This document shows positions 1 to 10,225 of a stretch of 64,000 nucleotides of DNA, piece by piece. The DNA is from Ophiostoma sp. CBS 140.51 (lineage: Eukaryota; Ascomycota; Sordariomycetes; Ophiostomatales; Ophiostomataceae), in the NCBI GenBank assembly GCA_029298735.1, contig JANSLP010000088.1, positions 45,694 through 109,693 on the forward strand, given 5' to 3'. The position numbers and the translations under genes are program-made. The notes under the pieces are model-generated. The model made no database searches. It worked only from the letters and a program-made list of their open reading frames with translations, and was not told the DNA's origin. The number at the start of each line of letters is the position of its first letter. The stretch's first letter is position 1.

Positions 1-1474
1 TTTGTTTTCGGTTTTGTCATTCTGGTGCGCTCACGGTTTATCACATTTGTTTTCTTTCGTTATATTCTGTCTCGTCATTATTTCTGTACGTCGTGCTTGA
101 TGCCTTGTTGTTTGATATTTCTTGTAACGGCACACATAATATAAAAGTACAAAAGGTACAATACACTACCATGACCCATGACTCTACTTGATTCTTCTTC
201 ATTGCATGACATGTCACCATCACTTCACTTGACAGAACACATGATTATTTGCAACAGCTGTGTATTGTACTTTCTGGCTGGTCTGGTGAACTGCTAAAAT
301 AAGGGGCAAAAGAGGAGAAACTAAACGAAAACGAAAACTGGTTGTACAAGAATGGGAAAGAGAAACAAACTCCCAATGGAAAAAAACAAAGCAAAGCAAA
401 TAAACGACAACTTTTCACACTTCCTTTAGGCAAGAAAAGGGTAAGAACAGAAAGACTGTTGGCGACCAGCTTTTCATTATTCTCAACTCCCCTCTGCCCG
501 TCCATCCTTTCCCTGTGTCTCTCAAAATTCCGCTGCCAGTGAAGGCGTAGAGAAAAGAAAGACGGCCATAATAAAATCAAATAAAAGGCAACGAGAAACA
601 CGAGGTCAAAAGATCTAAAAAACATCGCAGGGAATCAAAAAGAAAGATCAAGACAAGAAAAGAAGAAGACCCTAGACTGCGTTCCGTCATACAGTTTGTT
701 TCGACAGTTGGCCCCATCCATACCACGAAAAAATTAAGTAGATAGATAGACAAGGCCACAGCACAAAGGGAGAAATAGAGAAAAAACAGCAGTCACCAGA
801 CAGAAACAGCCTCACATACTGAAGAGCTCAAGTAAAAACGAGTAAAATAAGATTGAACAGATAAAACGACGACGGCTCTTTTTCGGTTGGGGGAAAATAC
901 AAGACAATACAACAGAAAAAACAACCAGTACCTCGGCGACCAACGAAGAACACTAAAAAAGAAATTGTTTCGAAGGGAAAACTTCGTAATGGCCCCGAGT
1001 GTATGGGGGAGAAACGAAGAGCGGTAAGAGCGGTAGAGCGTAAGAGCGAAACGAGATACAAAGAGCAAGAGTCGGTGGGTGGTTTTGGGGAAAGGGGCAA
1101 AAGAAGATATGTCTATGATCAGAAAGACAAATAGGAAATCTTTGGGAGGTATCATGCAGAAAGCAACTTTTTGGCACACTTTTTGAGAACCCCGTGTATG
1201 CAGAACAGCAAACAGTAAAAAAGGAGAGAAATAAGAACAGAACGAGATAAAATCAAACGCAAATGAAGGCCCCCGCCGGTCTATGCATGACAGGTGAAAT
1301 GCAGGTAAAAGAAAAAGACACCCATGTGGAAAACGGAATGATCAAAGGAAAAAAAGGCTTATTAAAAAGGGTTTCGAGCAAGTCGAACGAGAATAAGAGG
1401 GTTTTGTTGGCTTTTTGACGGCCTGGCTTTGTCCATTGACGGCGTATCGGCCAGTCTCAACGATCGCATGCGAG
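1..1474. other. Intergenic region and 3' flank of eIF4G
   Basis: No supported gene. The + strand is purine-rich with many short A runs, so the minus strand is strongly CT-rich between about 300 and 1300. In this window CT-rich coding-strand tracts usually sit in promoters or leaders, so this could be the promoter of a minus-strand gene lying off the left edge, merged with the 3' UTR of eIF4G. Short reading frames here encode F/S/L-rich low-complexity peptides and look like chance. Confidence 0.5.
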
Positions 1475-4400
1475 CTACTTGCTGACCTTGTCGAGGCTGG
1501 ACTTGGCCAGAGCAGGGGACACCGCGGTCGAGGGAGGCGACGCAGGGGTTTCCGTATCCACATTGGCGAGGGCTCTGTGAGGTGGTTAGTGATGAACTTG
1601 ACATGAAATGGATGACATAAAATGAAATTTGCTGGTACAGGGGCAACTTACTCAAACGCATTCGAGTGCGAGACGGAGTTGGAGTCTTGACGCGTCGGGG
1701 GCGTGCCAGTGCGCGAGGCCGGGCCAGAGTCGTCGCCAGGACGACCAAACGAACCACCAGGGACGTTCCGCCGGCCACTGTTGCTGCGGGACGCAAACAT
1801 GGACGTCGGGCCCAGAGTGGTCACGCTCGAGCTGGCAATACGGCTCGCAGAACCCTTGAGACGGCGCAGGTCGTCCATACCAACCTGGTTGGGGATCGGC
1901 TGGTTGTACGAGAACTGGCGCGAGTCGCCACGGCCCAGACCGGGACGGCCACCGGCGCCGCGCTGGCTGGTGCTGCGGGCAGCCTCGAGGGCCTTCTGCG
2001 CAGCCGCAGCCTCGGCCTCCTGGCGCACCTCGTCGAGCGTCTTGGGGCCCTTGTTGGTCTCGTTGGACACCCAGTTGCGGCTGCGCAGGTCGACAATGTC
2101 CATCAGCATGAACTTGAGACGGCTCGGCAGGTCGGGGATGTCGATCACGTTCTTAATGCGGACAAAGTACGCGTCCATCATGGGCCGGCCCTTGTCGGTG
2201 CTGTCGAGGTTGGCACCGACCGTGCGCAGCAGCTTGGACAGCGACTCGATCTCGGCCTCGTCGGGTGTCGTCTCGTAGTCGACCAGCTTGCGCACACACT
2301 CGTGCATGATGCGCTCCGTCAGCATGCCCAACTTGTACAGCTCACCAATGAACTGCACAAGACCCAGACCGCGACGCTTGGCAGCCGCCGCCTCGTAATA
2401 CTCGTCCGAGAGCATCTGTGCCTCCTTGGACTCGCCCTCCTTGGGCTGCGGCAGGTCCACCTTCCAGCCGCGCTCAAACTCCTGCTGACACCGGTTGAGC
2501 AGGTACTTGCGGAAAAGAGTGCCGCCGCTGATAACTTCGCCCTTCTTGTCCTTGATCGTCACGTCCCGGATCTCGGGGCTCATGCGGTCCAGCATGCACT
2601 TGCAGAACTTGGCGTACATCGGCGCCCAGTGTGCCTCGTCGGTGGCCTTCTCGAACGTCAGCTGGATGACCTGGCGCAGCGTGCGGCCATCCTCCTCGTC
2701 CTTGGACTGCAGCGCAATCGTCAGGATCTGGTCTGAGATCTTGTCGAACTTCTCAGGCGTCATCTTGTTCAGCGCGGCCTTGACCTTGCGCTGCACCATG
2801 TCGGGGTCCATCATCGTGCTGCCAGCAGGGCCGGGCGCGCCACCAGCCGCACCAGGAGCGCGGTTCGTAATGCTCGAGGGCTTCCAGCCGGAGGACGAGA
2901 TCGTGATAGGCTTCAGCTCCATGCCTTGAGTCAGAGGCATGGTCTTAGCAGCCTGAGCCTCGGCCTTGGTGTTGTGGCCTGCCTGGCGGCTGTTGCCGCG
3001 TGTCGACCGGCTGCCCTGGCGGGGCGAGTTGGGCATGCCGCCGCCAATCGTCGACGAGGGCGTGCGGGTCATGTTGCTCGGACCCGGGAAGCCACCAGGG
3101 CGGCCAAAGGACGACATAGCACCACCCACGGGGCGCGGCATGGAGCCGCTGGATATGGCGAAGCGCTGCTCCGAGGTCGTGCCAGGCGGCAGCGGCTTGG
3201 AGTTGAAGGAGCCCATGGCACCCGTCGGGTTGAACGCTGCGGCGGCGTTGCTGCGCGAGTTCTGGCGGCCAGAGTTAGTGCCGGCAGGCGTGCGCGTGCC
3301 CGAGCGCGACGAGCCCTCGCCGTCGCCAATCAGCTGCTTGACCTGCGTGTCAAAGTCCAGAGACGGTTTCTCCACAAAGACGTCCTTGAACTGCAGCAAA
3401 AAGCCGGTGTCATACTTGAAGTTGCCCTTCTTGTTGACAGCCGGGTTGAGAGCGGGGTTCGGCGACTGAATGCCCTTGGGGTACATGATCGCCGTGGGGT
3501 CGCGCAGGAAGCGAGCCGTCTTGAGCGACTGCAGCGCCGCACTAGGCTGCGGGGGCTCAACCGACTTGGTGTTAATGGGGGCCAGGTTCAGAGCCGAGGG
3601 CTTAGCGCGCTTGCCACCAGACGTCTCAGACGACGGCGACAGAGCAGAACTGCGGTCGGTGATCTTGAGGTCGCCCAGCTTGCTGGCCAGGGCATCCGTC
3701 GAGGAAGTAGCAGCAGACTCCTTGCGGTCGCTGAGGGTGATGTCGTTGATCTTCTCGGCGAGGATCTCCGTGACCGACTTGACCTTGCCGCCCGAGGCAG
3801 CAGCGGCCTCGTTCTTCTCGCGCTGGCGCTCGCGCTCCTCCTCGAGACGTTCCATCTCGCGCTCCTGGTCGCGCAGCTTTTGATCGTTAGCAGCGGCGCT
3901 AGCAATACGGTCGGCATCGGCCTTCTTCTTTGCCTCCTCCTCGGCTGCCTTCTTCTTGGCCGAGTATTCGGCCTGTTTGGCCTCACGCTGGGCATCAAGC
4001 TCCTCCATCTCACGGATCTGGCGCTCAAAATCGTCCTCGTCAACTACGGCGGGGGCGGCCGCGGCAGGCTCCTTGGTCTCAGCGGGAGCAGCAGCCTTGG
4101 GAGCCTCGGCGGCCTTCTCGGCAGCAGCGGGCTCAGCCTTCTTCTCCTCGGCCTTGGCAGGAGCGGTGGTGGAAGAAGAAACAATGGCAGGAGTCGACGA
4201 GACAATGACCGGCTCAGACTTCTTCTCCTCAGCCTTGGCGGGCTCAGCAGCCGTCGGAGTACCAGCCTTGTTACGGACCTGGTCCATAAACTCTTGGCGA
4301 AGCTGCTGGGCTGACTTGGCGCCCGAGGCGCTCTCGGTTCTTGCGTGCTGGGCAACAGGCGCGGCAGGCTTAGGCTGAGGAGGGGGCGTAGAGGCCACGA

Positions 4401-6980
4401 CCACAGGAGGCGTGCGCGACACAGCCGGGGTGTTAGGGCCGGGAGATGCCGGAGCCATCTTGTTGAAGTCGAGGGTCTCGCCCTGGGGGTTCTTGATGAC
4501 AATGGCGTTCTTCTTGGGCTTCACAAACTGGGCACCAGCACCGGGCGTCTTCTGGGCACTGCCGGGGGTGGCGGCCGGAGCAGCCAGAGAAGCGACGCCC
4601 GTGACAGGAGTCTGGATCTGGCTGCCCGGGTTGGGACGCTCCGAGGCGGCCTGGGACGAGTTGCGCGACATGGCGGGAGCACCACCGGCCACGTTGAACT
4701 GCTGCTGGCCAGGGATGAAGGGCATGCCGTAGGCAGCGCCCTGCTGCTGGTTGAAGTTGCCTGTGTACATGTTCATCTGGTTGTAACCCGGGTAGCCCAT
4801 GCCGTAGGGGGCGCCGTTGGGGTTATGCTGCTGTTGCTGGTGCATGGGCTGCTGGTGGGGGCCAGGCTGCTGGTACGCGGGGTAGTTCTGTTTTTTAGTT
4901 GTTAGCAGGCGTTCATAGTTGCCACTGGCGGGCGACAGGTCGTCCACAATGGGGGCGATGTGGCGCTTGATGGTTGGGTTGCTGTTGCTAGCACGGCGGC
5001 TGTTGAAGCTGCTGCTGTGGCCGATGTGGCTGCTGGCATTGCTGGCATTGTTGGGGCTGTTGAGGCCGTTGAGGCCGCTGAAGCTGCGCCGAGGTGGTTG
5101 AATCTGCAGGGGCACTGGTCCCTGCTCCTCGGACGCTGTGGCGGGATGCAGAGAGCTCACAAAAGCAGGCGCATCGAGCCGGTACTGGTACTTGGGCTCG
5201 GCGGCGGTCGACTCCTTTGACTGCTGCTGCTGCTGCTGCTGCTGCTCCGTATCCGGCCAACGCTTGCTGCTGAGACGACGAGGCTTGCCTCCGCCTTTCT
5301 TGTGAAATTCCTGCTGTTTCTGCTGTTGCTCATGCTCTTTCTTGTGAGGTTGTTGCTGCTGCTGGGGTTGCTGCTGCTGCTTGTGGGGGGATTGCTTTTG
5401 CGAGTCTGAACACTTGGACGCAGAATCAAGGGCGCGGGGCTGGTAGGAGAAGTATCTGTCACCTCCACCACCACCATAAGCATCACCACCACCATTCTTG
5501 TCGCCAAACTTGCCGCCAAACTTGTCACCAAATTTGTCGCCGTATTTGTCGCCATATTTGTCACTTCTGTCAAAACCACCACCACCTCTCTCGCTTCCAT
5601 ATCCTCCACCGCGCGCGCCTTTCTTTCTGTAGACTCCACCTCTGTAGTTGTTGTTGTTGGGCTGGCTCTGGCCTTGCTGATCACCGCCATCTTGCTGGGA
5701 CTTGTAGACATAGGAAAAGGGGACAGTATTTACGTTTGCGTGCGGTGGGAAACCCGACGTGTTAGCGTATTGAATCGGCATGTAGGGCGAGCCGGGGACG
5801 GGGATCGCGTTCTGCATCTGCGGGGTGCCGTTGTTGGGCAGCGCCGGGGTAATGGCCGGGCTGACGCGAGCAGCAGCTGCCTGGGGCGAGTTGTGACCAA
5901 AGTTGGGGTGCATACCACCACGGGGCTGGAACTGGGGCGCCATGCCGCCACGACCCTGGTTCGAGGGACCACGAGGGTAAGGGCCGTTGGCCGGCTGGAA
6001 GGGCATAGCCTGGTTGTTGTAGTGGGTGCTGCCGCCGTTGTAGCCACCACGGCCACGGCCGCCAGGCTGGAAACCACCACGGTTGGGGCCGGGGCCACCG
6101 TGATGACCGTGGTTGTTGTGATTGCCACCGTGGTTGCCAATGTCGCTGTGCACCGAGTGGGCCGAGCTGCGGCGCAGGTGCGTCGACGGGCTGCCCACGG
6201 GCAAGTTGTTACCGCTGGGGGTGAAGTTGCTATGCTTCAAGTGGCGCTGTAAAATGAAGAATTAGTATAAAAACATAGAGACGAGGGAGGGAAAGTACAT
6301 ACATCGCCATCACCGGTAAAGCTACCAAACTTCATGCTGGCACCATCCTGGGGGATGTTCGAGGGAGGGCGACCACCGCTGGCCGAGGGTTGGGGGATCG
6401 GGATGGGCGACTGGGACGGGGAAGGGACCGGCTGGTTGTTGCCGGCAATGGGCTTCGAGGGGGTCGAGTGCGCAATGGCAGGGGACTCGTCGTAGCCAAA
6501 CTTGGGCATCGGGGCCTTGGGGCCGGCACCAGAGGCACCGCCGTTGGCAATAAAGCTGCTGGGGCCAGTGGCGCTAATGGTGACCGAGCTCTTGCGGGCG
6601 TGGTCGGCGCTGGAGCTGCCGTTGAGGACAGCGGGGACGGCCGGGGTAATCGGCTTGCCGTTGTTGCTGCCGTTGGCAGTAGAGGCGCCCGCGGGGGACG
6701 CAGCGTTTCCGCTCATGTTTGCGTTTTGGGGTGTGGGCTTGTTGCTGCTGCCGGCGCTACCATTCAGTGGCGACACGGAAGCAGGACGAGCATAGCTGGT
6801 GCTCGCGTTCGTGGGAGCAGAAGAAGAGCCGACTACGACTGGGGAAGAAGAGCCCGTCGCAATCACCGGCGTCGCAGCGGCCTTGCCAGAAGCACCAGCT
6901 GCAGAAGCGTAGGATGCCGTGGTGGAGGACGTCGCGTTGGAGTTCGCCGGGACGTTCTGCGTAGTAGCAGGAGAAGTCAT
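1475..6980 (-). CDS. Eukaryotic translation initiation factor 4G (eIF4F scaffold subunit)
   Basis: Scaffold of the cap-binding complex eIF4F, joining eIF4E, eIF4A and poly(A)-binding protein to recruit 43S ribosomes; cytoplasmic. Three exons on the minus strand: 6980-6303, 6246-1652 and 1574-1475, giving 1790 residues. Introns 6247-6302 and 1575-1651 have GTATGT/GTAAGT donors and CTAAT/CTAAC branch points. The N-terminal half is low complexity (S/A/P, then RGG/G-rich and Q-rich, with GDKF repeats near residues 455-480 counted back from the intron). A charged coiled coil lies at about 960-1045. A canonical eIF4E-binding motif YDTGFLL is at 1171-1177, and the MIF4G HEAT domain (eIF4A binding) is at about 1372-1612. 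No MA3 domain is visible, as expected in fungi. The last intron is essential for the C-terminus: without it exon 2 runs into TAA inside the donor. A candidate 273-nt exitron (4888-5160) could shorten the protein by 91 residues. Identity is firm; exact isoform is not. Confidence 0.95.
4888..5160 (-). other. Candidate exitron (frame-neutral intron) within eIF4G exon 2
   Basis: On the coding strand this segment begins with GTGAGC and ends with a CTAAC branch-point match followed by a short A-rich stretch and ACAG, which is the 3' splice signal seen at almost every other intron of the window. It is 273 nt (91 codons), starts on a codon boundary and contains no in-frame stop, so both spliced and unspliced mRNAs stay in frame. 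Most of it has GC-rich third positions like true coding sequence; only the last nine codons look intron-like. It may therefore be coding DNA that is sometimes spliced out. Confidence 0.45.
5498..5563 (-). repeat. Tandem 12-nt repeat in eIF4G coding sequence (GDKF/GDKY)
   Basis: About five imperfect 12-nt units encode a run of GDKY/GDKF/GGKF tetrapeptides in the glycine-rich N-terminal region of eIF4G. Unit length preserves frame, so copy number can vary without breaking the gene. Confidence 0.8.
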
Positions 6981-8788
6981 AAGTGAGAAGAAAACGGCTT
7001 AGAAAAAGAATCGAAGCAGATTCCGAGAGCGAGATGACCGAAAAAATAAAAAATCGAAAACGACAGCGATGGAAAAAACAGGCAATCAAGCGTCTTTCCG
7101 AAAACTGGGGTGTCACGGTTCTGTTTTTTTTATGGGAAACCAATGGTAAGATGGAGGAGCCGAGGGTCGTCCACGTCGAGTCGATCGGGGGAGGGAGAAG
7201 AGAGATGACTTCTTGTTGTTGTTTTCTCGAAGAAAAAGATCTCGAACGTCAAAAGGAGTGTGATGTCGAGAAGGGAGAAAGAACGGCAGTCGCGGGCGAC
7301 AAAGTCGATGGCGAAGAAATCGAGAACGGGGGAGCGTCGGTTCGCTTGTTCTGTTTCCCTGTCGATAGGAAAAGAGAAGAAAGACGAGACAGGACGTCGC
7401 GCGGTCGATGAAGAAATTCGAAAATTCGAAAATATGCGCCTCCACGCAAAAAAGGTCCCAAACAAGGCCTCGTTGTTTTTTTGCTAGATTTCTGATGCCT
7501 CCGTAGATCAACGGACGCACAAGAAACGCAAAAAAAGGAAGAAGAGGATAAAAGGAGGGACTAGGAAAAGGGAAGAAGTATCACAGATGCGCGAAAGTTG
7601 CGTTCTGTGATAGTGTTTCTTCTCGGGGGGGAGGGAATATGGTTGTGATAATTTCACTTGAGGTCGTGAAAGGGGGAAGAAAAAAAAGAAGAAGGGCGAG
7701 GGCACGAGAAGGGAAAAGGGAAGGGACAAATTTTTTTTGGAGGAAGGCGGGAGGCGAGTGGCCGTACTCCACCCACAGTCTGCGCTGGGAACAGGGACGA
7801 ATACAGTGGTGATGGTGGGTAGTAGTTACTGAGTATGGTGCTGGGTCGCGCCTGCGCGCGCAAACACAAGGCAGGGTGTCGCCCAATTTTTTTACTCCTT
7901 GGGTGCTATTTTCCTATTTTTTGGGCAATTTTTTTTAGGTTCACTCGTTCTTTCCCCCCATGTCCAATTTTTTTTTCCCTCGCGCACGCAAAAAGGTGGG
8001 CACGGGCCATGCAAATGATGGTGTTGCGACTAAGTTCACCCCCAAGGAAGGAAGGGCGCGAAGCGGACTTAAGAAGTCACTGCACCCGCTTTTTAGTACG
8101 AGAGACGAGGTACCGAGCGCGACGTTCGAGTGTCTTGCTCCTTACTGTTTGGAGCGCAGCAATACGTGTAATATTATGTGCGACACCAAACAGCGCCCAG
8201 CGGATACATGCATATCGCTGGTATCTGGCGTATATAGTGTACTTAGTCATTTTGGTGCTGATTTATTGGTTACACAAACAGTTTGCCTCTTGCTGCTTGT
8301 GGCTATTGTTGGCAACTTCACTGGCTTTTTCTCTTTTTCTTCAGGGTCACAAGATGATACAATGAGGCTCTTCAGCTTACGAGGCAGTTTATGACCAGAT
8401 CTTCAGCAGCCGTTGATCTTGTCAATACGACGTACTGTGTAGTCAATAGTGAATGGGTGAACAAATCTACGAAGTCCGCGACGCAAACGAGAGTCAAAGA
8501 GAATACGGGAGATGAACGACCAAAAAAGATGAAAGAAAGCGGGCGCAACCAGAACGCGACTGCTAATTACAGCTGCTGGAGTGGGGGCAAAAAGGCTCTG
8601 GGGCGGACCGCAGGGAAGGAGCAGCCCAGGCGATCCAAGCCAGTTTGGAGGTGGCAATCATCGGTTTGTGCAGTCGCGCTAGAGGCAACAGCTTGCTTGG
8701 AAGAACAGAAAAGGAGAGAACGAACGAGCAGGCGAACGAACTCCCTCCCCCCAAAAAAGAAGAAAGAGGAAAAATAGAACGTTCCGAA
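6981..8788. other. Intergenic region: eIF4G promoter/leader and upstream of the kinase-like pseudogene
   Basis: Divergent spacer between eIF4G (-) and the kinase-like gene (+). The part next to eIF4G (about 6990-7760) is GA-rich on the + strand, thus CT-rich in the sense of eIF4G, consistent with a fungal promoter or 5' leader. Reading frames here are short and low in complexity. I see no RNA gene. Confidence 0.5.
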
Positions 8789-10225
8789 ATGGAACACAAA
8801 ATAAAACACGAAACGCATTCTTCTTCCGGTTCAAGCAACCACGAGGACGACTATGACGGAGACGACTATGACGGGGACAGCGTCGCCATCATCCAACTCA
8901 ACGGTGGAGACGAATTCGAAGCCGACCTTGTGATGCTTTTCAACGACGAGCAAATCTCGGTCACGGTTTTTGCGGCCTGCCAGTCTTCAGGAAGCTCCAT
9001 AGAGAAACACGTCGTTGATCTGATTCGCCAAACTTCCGTTGATAAATATAACAGCCTTGCCAACGCAATTCTCGACATCATCCAGCTGGCGGGAGAGGAG
9101 GAATTTCGGCTCGTCGCCCCAAAGGCACCCGCGCTGTCGTCACATCGAAGCAACACCAAACTCCACTCGCTGCTCTACCCCAAGACACATTGCTTTGCCT
9201 TTCGGAGAGAGGCCCCCGATGCACAGCCGAAGATTGTACCCTTGTCCTCAAGCGAAGTCTAAGCCCGCGTCTGGGCGCCTCCGCCATGCGATGACGGTCT
9301 CAATGAAGACTGTGTAGATGGCAATTGCGAGAAAATCCGATCGCTCCTGTCTCATCAGCATCATCATCTTCCGCGGTACACAACAAACGACATTAACGTC
9401 ATCGAAGAGATCCTCAGCGGTAGTACCGTAACGCGTGTCCGTGTCGTGCCACGCAACAACGGGGACGACGTCGACAGCCACGACAACCACGACATCCGCA
9501 CGGCCTCGAATGATCTTCTCTGCAAGGCGACGGACTACGCGTCCGGCCTCATGGCATGTCCTACCTTGCGGCGTGAGCTTGTGTGCCTTTTGACGCTGCA
9601 CGAGCACAAATACCAGGCATCGTCTTCTTCTGCGCCGACGGAGTCCATGCGTGTGTGCACTCCGCGCCTCGTCGGCCTGGTCACTCACCCAGAGAACCGG
9701 CGCATCGTCGGCTTTGTCCGCGAGTGGATACCAGGCGAGCGGCTAGCAGGTGTGCTGAAGTGTGAGAAGCGTGGGAAGCCGCTCTCTGCGCACCACAAGC
9801 AGCGATGGGCCCAGCAGCTCCGCGCGTCCGTGGACGCTCTTCACGCCCTTGGTCTTATCTGGGGTGACGGTAAAACGGGCAATCTCATTGTCGGCGTCGG
9901 CGGGGCCGACGACGTGACGGGTGCTGAGCATGGAGAAGAAGAAGCCCCTGTCGGCGACTTGTGGCTGATTGACTTTGGCGGTGGCTGGACAGACGGGTGG
10001 ATGGACAGCGACAAAGAGGATACGATAAAGGGGGACGAGCAGGCTGTCCAAAAGATTTTGGACGCATTGCGTATTTCTAAAAAAAAAAATATAGCGATTG
10101 GATATGTTTTGAATTTACAAGCCAGTGCCCCCTATGCCCCCCTACAGCGCAGGCAGGTAATAGAAAAAGTTGAATCCTTCTGGTGCCTTCAGGACCTACA
10201 GGGAAGGATCCACTTGTTTTCTTAG
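8789..10225 (+). pseudogene. Protein-kinase-like gene interrupted by an in-frame stop
   Basis: One reading frame runs from ATG 8789 to TAG 10223-10225 (479 codons) and is broken only by TAA at 9260-9262. The upstream part (157 residues) opens with an acidic segment and a putative N-terminal domain. The downstream part continues in the same frame and has a protein-kinase C-lobe: catalytic-loop motif WGDGKTGNL (D, K and N of DxKxxN present) and a metal-binding DFGGG motif. No plausible separate ATG starts the second part. Either the gene carries a nonsense mutation, or a short in-frame intron removes the stop (9236-9358 or 9257-9358, both multiples of 3 and both ending TCATCAG, but with weak donors GTACCC/GTCTAA). 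A run of eleven A at 10081-10091 lies near the 3' end. It resembles a widespread fungal kinase-like family; function unknown. Confidence 0.55.

Noticed and set aside
2926..4314. 462-codon open frame on the + strand opposite eIF4G
   Set aside because: Antisense shadow of a GC3-rich coding exon; composition is R/L/A-rich with no domain.
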